A DNA stretch of 64,000 nt from Aradus depressus (taxonomy: Eukaryota > Arthropoda > Insecta > Hemiptera > Aradidae), in assembly GCA_963662175.1 (NCBI GenBank), contig OY759217.1, forward strand, positions 48,894,108 to 48,958,107. Direction: 5' to 3'. Of this stretch, positions 54,816 through 64,000 are shown in pieces. Position 1 is the first letter of the stretch, and each line of letters opens with the position of its first letter. The notes beneath the pieces were generated by a model, which was not told the origin of the DNA, did not search any database, and worked only from the letters and a program-made list of their open reading frames with translations. Made by a program: the position numbers and the translations under genes.

Positions 54816-55175
54816 TTTTTTTTTAAATAGTTTTAATCCATTATCATATTCTTATTCTAATATTCTTAAATGTCTTCCATATTTTATTCTAAATTCTAGC
54901 AACACCACTATCGATACTTCTACCAGCCTGAATGGTTCCCCATCTTCTGAATAGTTCTGTTAGAGAAAGGACGGGGGTGACTGTTCATCCATGACACAGT
55001 CCTGGAGAAGGAACATCATTCAGCCGTCTCTCCCTCCCCGTTTGCACCCTTCTCACCTGGAGGAGTCCAATCAGTTCAGGGTGTGGGCCATTCCATTGTC
55101 ACCAATGGAAACATTTATTCTTGGTCATTTCATGTATTCATAATTGATCTAGAAAGGCCCGGTACAACTTCTACG
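54816..55175. other. Unassigned, with family C scrap
   Basis: 55113-55150 (TCATTTCATGTATTCATAATTG) is the family C left end, cut by SINE B. Confidence 0.35.
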
Positions 55176-55326
55176 TGGTTTGCGGGTTCGAATCCCGTCC
55201 GGGAGTGAGTTTCATTTCGTAGATAGAACTTCCTCCCGGGGCCATGGATGTCGTAAATAACTAGATATAAAACATTGACATGGCTAATATATACCGTACA
55301 TAAAGCAAAAAAAAAAAAAAAAAAAA
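55176..55326 (+). mobile_element. SINE B copy, 5' truncated
   Basis: GTGGTTTGCGGGTTCGAATCC (B box), GGGAGTGAGTTTCATTTCGT, TAAATAACTAGAT and a 20-bp poly(A). Confidence 0.8.
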
Positions 55327-55439
55327 CATATATATATCTTTATTTGTGTCTAAAATTAGTTTTCTTAATGTTTTCGTTAGTTTAGTAAATCCTTAAAAAA
55401 ATAGTATAGTTGAAGAGTCAGTCAGCTGTTGTGACTCAA

Positions 55440-55618
55440 GTATTGCCATGTATTGCCGATGCAGTGAAAGTATCTACATTAAATTTAGAATGAGAATTTA
55501 GGAGCCGCTATGTAAGTCAACTGTTTAATATTAGCGCAAACGGTCGACTAGTTTTGGTGCGAAAAGTTAATTGATTAATTCGTTGTTTGGAAGTACTTTG
55601 CCGGTGATTCACCGACGA
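55440..55618 (-). repeat. Family D left end
   Basis: AGTCAACTGTTTAATATTAGC, GGAAGTACTTTGCCGGTGATTCACCGACGAC. Confidence 0.65.
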
Positions 55619-55629
55619 CTTTATTGCTT

Positions 55630-56127
55630 GTTACACTAAGTTATTTCCAAAATGTCTATTTCCTTGGTTGAGACCAATAAATAAATTGGAAGAAGAATAA
55701 CAATTAGAAAACAAACTTAAATATATACCTATATATATATTAACATACATTTAGAATCTCCTTACACAACCGAAAAGTGAAATTTAATTTAGTATATGCG
55801 GGCTTTACTGGAAATGGCCTATCATGAGCATGCCCCCCTGAGGTCACTCGGTCTCCGATTCCTGAGACTGGGGCTAGCTAGCTGTTGGTATATTTTCCAT
55901 ATTTGGTCTCATATCATTTACATATATTTGGGTCGTGGTCATTGTTCATAATGTCAATGTTGCGTGGGTGTATTTTTATTTATTTATTTTTTTCTTCGAA
56001 TATATTGTTTTTTACTGTGGAATAAAAGCAGGGAAAAAGTTTTTGATATTTTTGAGGTTTCATCAGGGTCTTCAAAAACTTTTGGGTCTTCAAAAAATAA
56101 TTGCAGAGATATTGTGAAATAATTCAA
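55630..56127. other. AT-rich, unassigned
   Basis: Nothing recognised. Confidence 0.3.
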
Positions 56128-56365
56128 ATGGACTTGAAAAATAAAATAAAACTGGTTTATTTAATATATTGTCTAATTTCACTAACTATATATACATGGG
56201 AGTACTTTCGGTATTTCTACCATCCTCAGCCAAAAGCAGGAGTCTTATCTCTTATGCTTTTGGCTGAGGATGGTAGAAATACCGAAAGTACTCCCATGCA
56301 TATATAGTTAGTGAAATTAGACAATATATTAAATAAACCAGTTTTATTTTATGTTTCAAGTCCAT
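56128..56365. mobile_element. Family E foldback 2, 111-bp arms
   Basis: Arms 56128-56238 and 56255-56365 pair with two mismatches around a 16-nt loop. Each contains CTGAGGA, T, GGTA-GAAA-TACC, GAAAG (56264-56292 plus, mirror 56201-56229 minus) and the outer block AATTAGACAATATATTAAA shared with the 35430 copy. No ORF. Confidence 0.8.
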
Positions 56366-56606
56366 ATACTATAGGTCATATCGCCTACTACCAGCACTGG
56401 TATGATATAAGCCCGACTCAACTGTGGAAGTCCCAAATTTTGCCAGAAACGTTTAGTTTTTAGGTAGGGGTCTTTAACGAGTACCTGACATCGTACAGGG
56501 CTTTTTGAGCTCCCAGATAAAAGAACCTAAGGGCCTCGACAGGGTTTCAATTCTGCGATCTTGAGCTCAGAAGGCAAACATGCTACCCCTGAGCTACCGG
56601 CGCCAC
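56366..56606 (-). mobile_element. SINE A copy, internally deleted
   Basis: Directly abuts the foldback. GGTCATATCGCCTACTACCAG through GAGCTACCGGCGCCACC, with the GGACCATCGC block missing. Confidence 0.7.
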
Positions 56607-57281
56607 CTTATTTATGTATTTATTATAATATTATTCATTTATTTTTATTATTTTATTTGTTACTAATATTATCACTAGTCCGCCCATCTAAGAGTAAATA
56701 ACTGTATACATAACTATATATAGTATATATATATACATATATATATATAATACGTACAACTGGGGAACACAGAACTGTGTATGTGTGTATATATATATGT
56801 GTATCGCCCCATCTCTAATCGTGAAGAAAGGATGAATCAAAGATGTCCTTCTAACAATCAGAACGCCTTAGAAAGAAATCACACAACAACCACTCTTTCG
56901 TACTCCTGAGGTCTATAAGTCCTGCAATTTTTTTGACGTGAAAAATACAGATACGTGCTGGAAGACAGCCAAAACTGGAAATAACATTACACAAGGTTTT
57001 ACGCTTTTTTTTTTTGAGCTTGGAGGGAGGGGGAAAATTTTGGGTTCAGTGAGTTAATTTAGTTGAAGAATATAAGTGAGCAGTTAGAAGTGTAAGGATG
57101 CACTCGTCATGTGAACCTGATAAAAAAGAGAGTTCTGTTTGAGACCACATGTGGAGTGTGATGATCCTACCGGACTAGGATATAACCAGCGCTCTGTAGT
57201 AGCCAGCCTTGCAACTAAATGTTATTCCCAGGCCAATTACTATTATTTTAAATAAATAAATTTAGAGGTAAAAAAAAAAAA
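56607..57281. other. Unassigned, with short (TA)n tracts
   Basis: Nothing coding. Confidence 0.3.
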
Positions 57282-58270
57282 TATATTATCTATATTAATA
57301 AAGCTGAAACAGGGTTTGTGTGTTTGTTCCAGCATCCTTTTGAGCCCGATTGAATAATAGGCTATGTGGCGTGCCAAAATTTCGAACGGGAGAGGGGGGT
57401 TGTAAGGATGCCCTAAGCATAAAAATAGTGCTAACTCATTTACTAATGGTCGGATTGTAATGAAATTTCATATGTAGAATACTTAAAGGCCAAATAGAAA
57501 AATAGGATGTCTGACGTCACAAAATAGTGAATGGTTATGTCCTCAGTGGATTTTAATTTTAAATACGAAATTTGATGTTGATACATTCATTACATCGGCA
57601 GTTATTGGGATTTTTTAAAGGGCCCCCACCCCAGAACTCCCCCCTCCCCTCAGCCGATATCGCTGAAATTTGACTGGTTATGTTCTGAGTAGATTTTAAT
57701 TTTAAAAACGAAATTTGATGTTGATACATTCATTACATCGGCAGTTATTGGGATTTTTGAAAGGGCCCCCACCCCGGAACTCCCCCCTCCCCTCAGTTGA
57801 TATCGCTGAAAATTGACTGGTTATGTCCTCAGTGGATGTTAATTTCAAATACGAAATTTGATGTTGATACATTCATTACATCGGCAGTTATTGGGATTTT
57901 TGAATTGGGGGGCTCTTATTTTTCCGTTCTCTTCGACCGACTTGCATAATCTATGTATTAGTAAAGCTGAAACGGGGTTTGTGTGTTTCAGCATCACGCC
58001 CAAACGGCTGGACGGATTTCCATAAAATTTCACATGTAGCATCCTTTCGAGCCCGATTGAATAATAGACTATGTGGCGTTCCAAAATTTCGAACGGGAGG
58101 GGGGGTTGTAAGGGGGGGCTAAGCATAAAAATAGTGCTAACTCAGTAACTAATGGTCGGATAATCATGAAATTTCGTATGTAGTAGTATTCTTAAAGGCC
58201 AAATAGAAAAACAGAGTGTGTGACGTAACAAAATTGTGAACAGGAGTGCTAGGTCATTAACTAATGGTGT
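57282..58270 (+). repeat. Family F repeats flanking tandem family D modules
   Basis: Two F units (57282-57532 and 57945-58270) share AAAGCTGAAACAGGGTTTGTG, TTTCGAACGGGAG and AAAATAGTGCTAACTCA. Between them lie nearly three tandem copies of a 143-bp D-type module (starts 57533, 57676, 57819; GGTTATGTCCTCAGTGG ... CGATATCGCTGAAA). F resembles the 5' ends of Helitron-like elements in insects, from memory only. Confidence 0.6.
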
Positions 58271-58287
58271 GTGACATTCATACATTA

Positions 58288-58615
58288 GGAAGCTCAGAGG
58301 TAGCATGCTTGTTTACTGAACTCAAGATCGTGGGTTCGAAACCCGGTAGAGGCCCTTAGGTTTTCTATCTGGGAGGGGAAAAAACTTTAAGCATATCGTC
58401 TTTCGGATGAGACGTTAAGCGATGGTCCAGAGCCTGTACGATGTCAGATACTCGTTGAAGACCCCTACCCTAGGTGAATTAACATAGGTAGGATAAATTT
58501 AGGATTACCACAATAAAGTCGGGCTCATGTCCGGTACAGTGACGAAAGAGAGCTCTGGTAGTACGAAATATAACCTCGTCGTTAAAGCCCGGGCATGAGT
58601 CATAATAATTAACTA
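58288..58615 (+). mobile_element. SINE A copy, nearly complete
   Basis: AAGCTCAGAGGTAGCATGC (A-box region), GTGGGTTCGAAACCCGG (B box), body and ATAATTAACTAATTAA tail. Confidence 0.8.
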
Positions 58616-59085
58616 ATTAATTTGTTATGGTTAAAATAAATATTATTGTTATTATAAATAATTTTCTTACTTATGATATGAGAACCCCAGAAACACTGAA
58701 AAGGGAAAAAATCAATTGCCTCTATGTGGTCAGATGTTATAACATTTTTGCCTGTGAGGCGGACATTCAATACACTCTGTGAAAAATGATCTATGAAACC
58801 TTTCAAAAAAGAATTTATGAAAATCAATCTTTGAGGATCTTATAACAACAAAATGTAGAAGAAGGTTTTCTAAGTTGGAATAATCGTTGTAATGTTGTAA
58901 GTAAACCAGTGTGGTACGCACTACAAGCGTCAAGGTGTTATACGAAGGAAAATAGAACACACTTGAACAAATCAGAGTAACACAAAATAGACATCAGCGA
59001 ATGTGCGACAATGTATGGCTCATTTGACTAAAATCTTACATTTGCCGTCAGAATGATCTAGATTCACATAAAACACTTCGTCTAT
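58616..59085. other. Unassigned
   Basis: Nothing recognised. Confidence 0.3.
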
Positions 59086-59086
59086 A

Positions 59087-59334
59087 TACGAGGGTTGATC
59101 AAAAAGTTCCAGGACTTTTTGGATTGTGCGCCAACGGAGGGTCGGAGAGCGGTACGGTTGTTGTGACTCTTCCTGAGCTCAGCTGTTTTTGTAGATTCTC
59201 TACATCCTACTTTGTTGTGAAGTAACAGATGTTTTTGTGAAACATGTTTTTCGTGTTTGGCTATATTGAATTCTTTTGTCAAATGAATCAAAAAGAAGAG
59301 CAACGCGTTTGTGTCAAGTTGGATAAATATAATT
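59087..59334 (+). mobile_element. Mariner 5' end with start of transposase
   Basis: TACGAGGGTTGATCAAAAAGTTCC after TA is a mariner terminal repeat. A transposase begins at ATG 59283 (MNQKEEQRVCVKL) and stops after 17 codons where family G sequence begins. Confidence 0.75.
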
Positions 59335-59344
59335 AAATAATAAA

Positions 59345-60095
59345 TAAAATTACCACATTTCCTGTAGAAAGTATAGCTGGTCTTCTACTAAATTTTGATT
59401 TATACAGTAGTTTCCGAAAGGGCTCTAAAAAAATATCGAAAATTCAAGACGTGCAATTTTGAAGAAAGTGCATGTATTTAAAAAAAATTCAATCAAGAAT
59501 CTTTTCATTTGGATTTCTGCTAAATTTACTAAAGAGATCCCATATTGTTTTTCTAAATTTTGCAAAAATGTTAAATCTACTCCAAATGTATAAATTATCT
59601 TACTGGGTTAACACAGAAAATGAATACCTAAACCTACATTATAAAATGAAAAACTAAGATGAAAATAAAAAAATTCTATTTTACAAAAGGAAATCTTACA
59701 AACTAATTACTTAAAACCATATCAAATGTTATTTGGGGCATACATTTGTACATATAAATAAATAAAAGTACCTTTGTGCATCGATTTTATTGTTATTTCA
59801 CACCTACTTGGTTCACCACACCTTAAGCTTTTTTTAAGCATAAAAACAACTCTCTGTCCACCTTCACATCTCACCTCCACAACCCAACTTAGAATGGTTC
59901 ACTCTATTAAAAACAGCTGAACGTCGTCTTTTGTTCTTCATTCATTGGTTGTTTTTAAAACAAAATGCGACTTCATATATTTATTTACTAATTGAGTAAC
60001 TTCATTTCTAACAGCTGTTTTTTATACAAATAAACATAATTAATTTTATAATATATTATTAATAATTACAATGTATGTAATTTTATAGGTCACAA
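59345..60095 (+). mobile_element. Family G TIR element, near complete
   Basis: TAAAATTACCACATTTCCTG at left and ACAATGTATGTAATTTTATA at right: 16-17 bp inverted repeats with one inserted base. About 750 bp, no ORF. Confidence 0.7.
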
Positions 60096-60575
60096 TAGGG
60101 AGGGGAAGGGATGGAGAAACTAAAATTGAAAAAGTAACAACTATTTTAACAAACAGTTTCCTACAATTATTTACACTGAACCGTTCGTTACGGATTGGGT
60201 TATCTAATCTAAAGACGATAAACGTTGTAGTTATGGAGATTCCTTCAAGGTGACAACATACAAATATGAGGTGGAAAACAAAAATATACAACCATTTTGA
60301 AAAGTCAATTTTAAATAGTTTAATACTAAATGAAAAGGTAAAATACTTAATAATAAAATATAAACTAATATAAATTTTTTAATAAGAATAACCAGTAATA
60401 ATAATCGAATAGATTTTCAAAAAAAAAAAAAAAGGCTGATAACTACGACATTAAAATTATTATTATTTTATCATAATTAGATGAATCACAGTTATGTAAA
60501 ACTGAGAAAAAAAATATCGTTTAAGAATTAGAAAACATTCGTTATGCAATGTCAATGATAATAACAATAATTCCT

Positions 60576-60580
<5 letters not shown>
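60096..60580. other. AT-rich, unassigned
   Basis: Nothing recognised. Confidence 0.3.

Positions 60581-60642
<62 letters not shown>
60581..60642. repeat. (AT)n microsatellite
   Basis: About 31 dinucleotide units. Confidence 0.95.
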
Positions 60643-60645
<3 letters not shown>

Positions 60646-60785
60646 CACTTTTGATTTAATAAATATTTAGATAAGCGATAGATATTGAAAGTAATAAATA
60701 AACAAACTGTCCAGTTAATAGGCGGTTATTCCTGTAAAACCAGCACTGTTTATATTTTAAACATTAATGGTCATAATAGTTAGTT

Positions 60786-61058
60786 ACTATGACTCATGTC
60801 CAGGCTTTAACTACAAGATCATATCGCCTACTACCAGAGCGCTCTTTCGTCACTCTGGTGGACATGAGTCCGACTCTACTATGGGAGTCCTAAATTTTGC
60901 CTACTCTAATTTTTTTATTCACCTAGGATAGGGGTCTTTAACGAGTACCTGACATCGTACAAGCTCCGGGACCATCGCTTAACGTCCCATCCGAAGGACG
61001 GCATGCTTCAGTTTATTTTACCTCCCAGATAAAATAAATTAAGTGCTTCGGCCGGGTT
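60786..61058 (-). mobile_element. SINE A copy, head truncated
   Basis: TATGACTCATGTCCAGGCTTT through AAGTGCTTCGGCCGGGTTGG. Confidence 0.78.
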
Positions 61059-61337
61059 GGTCATAATATAATAATAGAAAAATAAATAACAATATTTTCC
61101 CTCTCAATAATACAACTTGTTTAATGCACTTTCCCACTTCTTGACAGCAAAATATACAATAAAAAATGTTTAATTCAACTAAAAAAGTTTATGTTAGAGA
61201 AAACGGATTTTTTTTATTGTAAAAAAAAAAAGAAAAAAAGTAATAAATCGTATAAATTAAAAGCATTAATTTTTATATTTTTGGCGGAGGACCTCCATCA
61301 ATTTTTACTAGTTATATACAATATTTGTTAATTTATT

Positions 61338-61386
61338 TATATATATATATTTATATATATATATTTATATATATATATATATATAT

Positions 61387-61448
<62 letters not shown>
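61338..61448. repeat. (AT)n microsatellite
   Basis: Interrupted TA dinucleotide tract of about 110 bp. Confidence 0.9.
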
Positions 61449-61449
<1 letters not shown>

Positions 61450-61450
<1 letters not shown>

Positions 61451-61960
61451 CAACAGTTTTCAACGGTTATGTTTTCCGACCTCTAGAGTCTGTCTGTGTC
61501 TGTGAACACAACTCCCGATAGAATGAATTTATCGTCATGAAATTTTATATGTGAATTCAGAACCCTCTAACGACGACACCTATTGTTTTTCAGACAAATC
61601 GACCAATGGGGAGGTGGCGATTAGAGGGGAGGCTTAACATATAAGCTCATATAAATGTTAATAGAATGGATGTAACGACACAAACTTTTATATGTGTGAC
61701 CAAAACCCCATAAAGACCACACATATACATTTTCAGCCAAATTCACCAAAAGGGAGGGGGGCTCAAAAACCCAATTAACTTCCGGTTTAATGAATTTATC
61801 GACAACAAATTTAGTATAAGGATTCACCGACAACTTTTTTTTTTTTTTTTTCATATTTTGAATCAAGAGATCGGAAAACAAGAAATTCCGTTGAAAATTC
61901 GGCATCGAATTTTTGACCGATTACATAACTTCCCCTATATCTCGTCTAGCTGGTAATGTA
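61450..61960. repeat. Two opposed family D pieces
   Basis: 61450-61830 is on minus (AACTCCCGATAGAATGAATT, GATTCACCGACAAC). 61835-61960 is on plus, ending GACCGATTACATAACTTCCCC. Confidence 0.6.
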
Positions 61961-62407
61961 AAAAGACAAAGGGGGTGTGAGATAGAGACGCCATGACCCT
62001 AAGGATCTATAAGCCACACCACCCACAGAGTATTATTGCCACTAGAGTTAAGCCCCTAAAAGGTTTTTTTTACTGTATCCCTTCAAAAGGAATAAGGTAC
62101 TCTATTATACAGAAAGAAGGGGCTTACAATATATAATAAGTAGATATCCTTCTCAACATGTTGGCAAAAATAAACAGAAGATATTTCTGAAGATGTTCAC
62201 TTACATTATATGTCAGCCATATTATGCAAATATATTTTGGTTCATTCATATGTTAATTATCTAAATGATGAACACTTCCAAGGACATTCTATTAGAGAGA
62301 AGAATGACCAATATTTACAATATACTAATGAAGGGAAAAAATTAAAGAAAACAACCTTTTTTCAAATCAAATTTTCAATACATTGAGAACCTATTGCGTT
62401 ATATTCA
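61961..62407. other. Unassigned
   Basis: Nothing recognised. Confidence 0.3.
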
Positions 62408-62500
62408 GTGCCGGATTAACCTATAAGCAAACTAAACAATTGTTGAGGGCATAACGTCTCGGGGGCACCAAGTCCGAGATGCTATTTTTGAAATAGTTAA
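62408..62500 (+). mobile_element. Possible hAT terminal fragment
   Basis: CAGTGCCGGATTAACCTATA followed by a GGGCATAACG/GGGGGCACC segment resembles ends of some insect hAT elements. The other end was not found. Confidence 0.35.
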
Positions 62501-62559
62501 GTTACGATTAACAATGAATAGGTACATGAAATTATTAAAAATAAATTATTCACTTTCTT

Positions 62560-63285
62560 ATTAAAATATTATAAAATTAATTATATTTATTTGTATAAAA
62601 ACAGTGAAGTAACTAAATTAGAAAATAAATATATGAAGTCGCATTTTGTTTTAAAACTAACCAATGAGTGGAGTACAAAAGGCGACCATCAGCTGTTTCA
62701 AATATATGTAGAGTGGACCAGTCTACGTTGGGTTGTGGAGGTGAGATGAGATGTGAAGGTGGACAGTCTATTAATGAGAGAAGTGTTTTTAGGCTTAAGG
62801 TTGTGAACCATGTTGGAGTGTAAAATAACAGTGTAATAGATTCGCAAAGGAGATACTTTTATTTATTTATATGTATGTAATATATATGCCCAAAATATAA
62901 AACATCGATATAAATAATGGCCAAAATATATATATTTTTTTTTTAAAGTGAAATAGTTTTAAGAATTTAGTTTGGTAAGATTTTTCTTTTAAATAGTTTG
63001 ATTTTTGTTCCAATCTTAGTTTTAAATATTATAATGTAGATTCAAGTAAATAAACCCAAATATTTGTTCTCTAAATTCTATGCTATTCATGTTCCCTGTT
63101 AACCCAGCAAGATAATTTATTTATACCTTTGGATTAGATTTAACATTTTTTCAAAAGTTAGAAAAACAATATAGCATCTCTTTAGAAATCCAAATGAGAA
63201 GTTTGTTAATTTAAATTTTTTTAAATATGTGCACTTTCTTCAAAATTGACCAGCTATATAATTACTATAGGAAATGTGGTAATTT
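62560..63285 (-). mobile_element. Family G TIR element copy
   Basis: From TTATTAAAATATTATAAAATTA through CAGCTGTTTCAAATATATGT to AGGAAATGTGGTAATTTTTA. Confidence 0.65.
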
Positions 63286-63300
63286 TTATTATTTAATTTC

Positions 63301-63698
63301 ATTTAATTATTATTAATTCAATGTATTTATTTTAATTTTACATAATATTTCTTTATCACAATAAAGTACAGTACATACAAACATGTTTTTTTTTTTCTGT
63401 GTACTTTATTATTCCCATTTTGTTATGGTGAGGAGAAGCTAACCTGTTTTGGGCGAACATACTTTTTCGCCCCCCGCGATATCACTCCAAGGGGGGTTAC
63501 AGTGTATAACAGGTTCGGATGTAGTAGAGATGGGTTACCAGCGGAACCAAGGTACCATCTAATTAATTCAACTACAGAGCAGAACCAACTGTACGGTCGG
63601 TACACAGACCCATCGTCGATGAATCACCGCCATCTTCCCCTCATTTATCTACCGATTTGCTTTAAATGTTTATTGAATAAATGTCTTATTCAAGATAC
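63301..63698. other. Unassigned, moderate GC patch
   Basis: 63430-63610 has short frames on both strands but no signature; 63612-63630 is a decayed D left end (CGTCGATGAATCACC). Confidence 0.3.
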
Positions 63699-63932
63699 TT
63701 CAGCACGCCGTCCTTCGGATTGGACGTTAAACGATGGTCCCGAGCCTGTACGATGTCAGGTACTCGTTAAAGACCCCTACCCTAGGTGAATAAAAAATTT
63801 AGGGTAGGCAAAATTTAGGACGCCCACAGTAGAGTCGGGCTCATGTCCACCAGAGTGACGAAAGAGCGCTCTGGGAGTAGGCGATATGACCTCGTAGTTA
63901 AAGCCCGGGCATGTGTCATCAAACCTAACCTT
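63699..63932 (+). mobile_element. SINE A copy, 5' truncated
   Basis: CAGCACGCCGTCCTTCGGAT through CCCGGGCATGTGTCATCAAACCTAACCTT. A family D module begins at about 63960 and runs off the window. Confidence 0.8.
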
Positions 63933-64000
63933 ATTCAAGATACTTTGAGTTTGAGAGTAATGATACATTCATCAATTAGACAGTTAATTCGGGTTTTTGA

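Noticed and set aside
54960..55090. Host exon with GTGAGA donor on minus
   Set aside because: The frame is short, preceded by a stop and lacks an acceptor; similar text near 47880 suggests repeat origin.
63423..63605. Short frames in the GC-richer patch
   Set aside because: Frames exist on both strands, none with a signature or splice context.

Overview
The window is AT-rich eukaryotic nuclear DNA, most likely from an arthropod and probably an insect. The evidence is one multi-exon host gene with long introns, Jockey-clade LINEs, a long-terminal-repeat element primed by tRNA-Lys, mariner, hAT and pogo debris, tRNA-derived SINEs, and SINE tails of CCTAA units (complement of the insect telomere unit TTAGG). 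The dense repeats would fit a hemipteran, but I cannot name a species. Nothing suggests a prokaryote: there are no operons, ribosome binding sites or rRNA.

The only recognisable host gene lies on the minus strand. Five exons (33081-33206, 13678-13851, 11097-11219, 9502-9597, 7463-7608) join in one frame across canonical GT/AG sites and encode an N-terminal FHA domain followed by a Ser/Pro-rich stretch. This matches the start of PHLDB (LL5) proteins. Later exons would lie at lower coordinates or outside the window. A decayed tandem copy of the fifth exon sits at 7312-7385.

The rest is mostly nested mobile DNA. Region 1-4.3 kb: an apparently intact two-ORF Jockey LINE (minus) beside one arm of a foldback element. 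4.5-20 kb: host exons with SINE A, repeat family D and TIR family G. 20.1-20.4 kb: a pogo-type MITE. 20.5-27.7 kb: a young 7.2-kb LTR retrotransposon with near-identical 1.2-kb LTRs, tRNA-Lys primer site, gag, a putative -1 frameshift site, a G-patch and the integrase tail, but no protease, RT or RNase H. 28-33 kb: SINE A, D and an hAT deletion derivative with an 8-bp target duplication. 33-52 kb: SINE A/B, D, G, two minisatellites, a perfect 442-bp palindrome nested in a LINE fragment, and a mariner pseudogene. 53-54.8 kb: a 5'-truncated Jockey RT. 55-64 kb: more SINEs, a second foldback, D/F tandem modules and AT microsatellites.

The most interesting signal is a set of repeats (family E) sharing a hammerhead-ribozyme-like core: CTGANGA, one T, a short hairpin whose stem changes by compensation, then GAAA. 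It occurs at the window start, 8.0, 35.5, 41.1/41.4 and 56.2 kb, in two cases as the arms of near-perfect foldbacks, one of which has a 13-bp target duplication. At 35472-35507 all three hammerhead stems can be drawn. This could be a Penelope-like or retrozyme-like non-autonomous system. Repeat family D (about 140-bp modules between hairpin-bearing ends) is the other poorly described system here. Family letters A to G are local labels, and all coordinates of decayed repeats are approximate.
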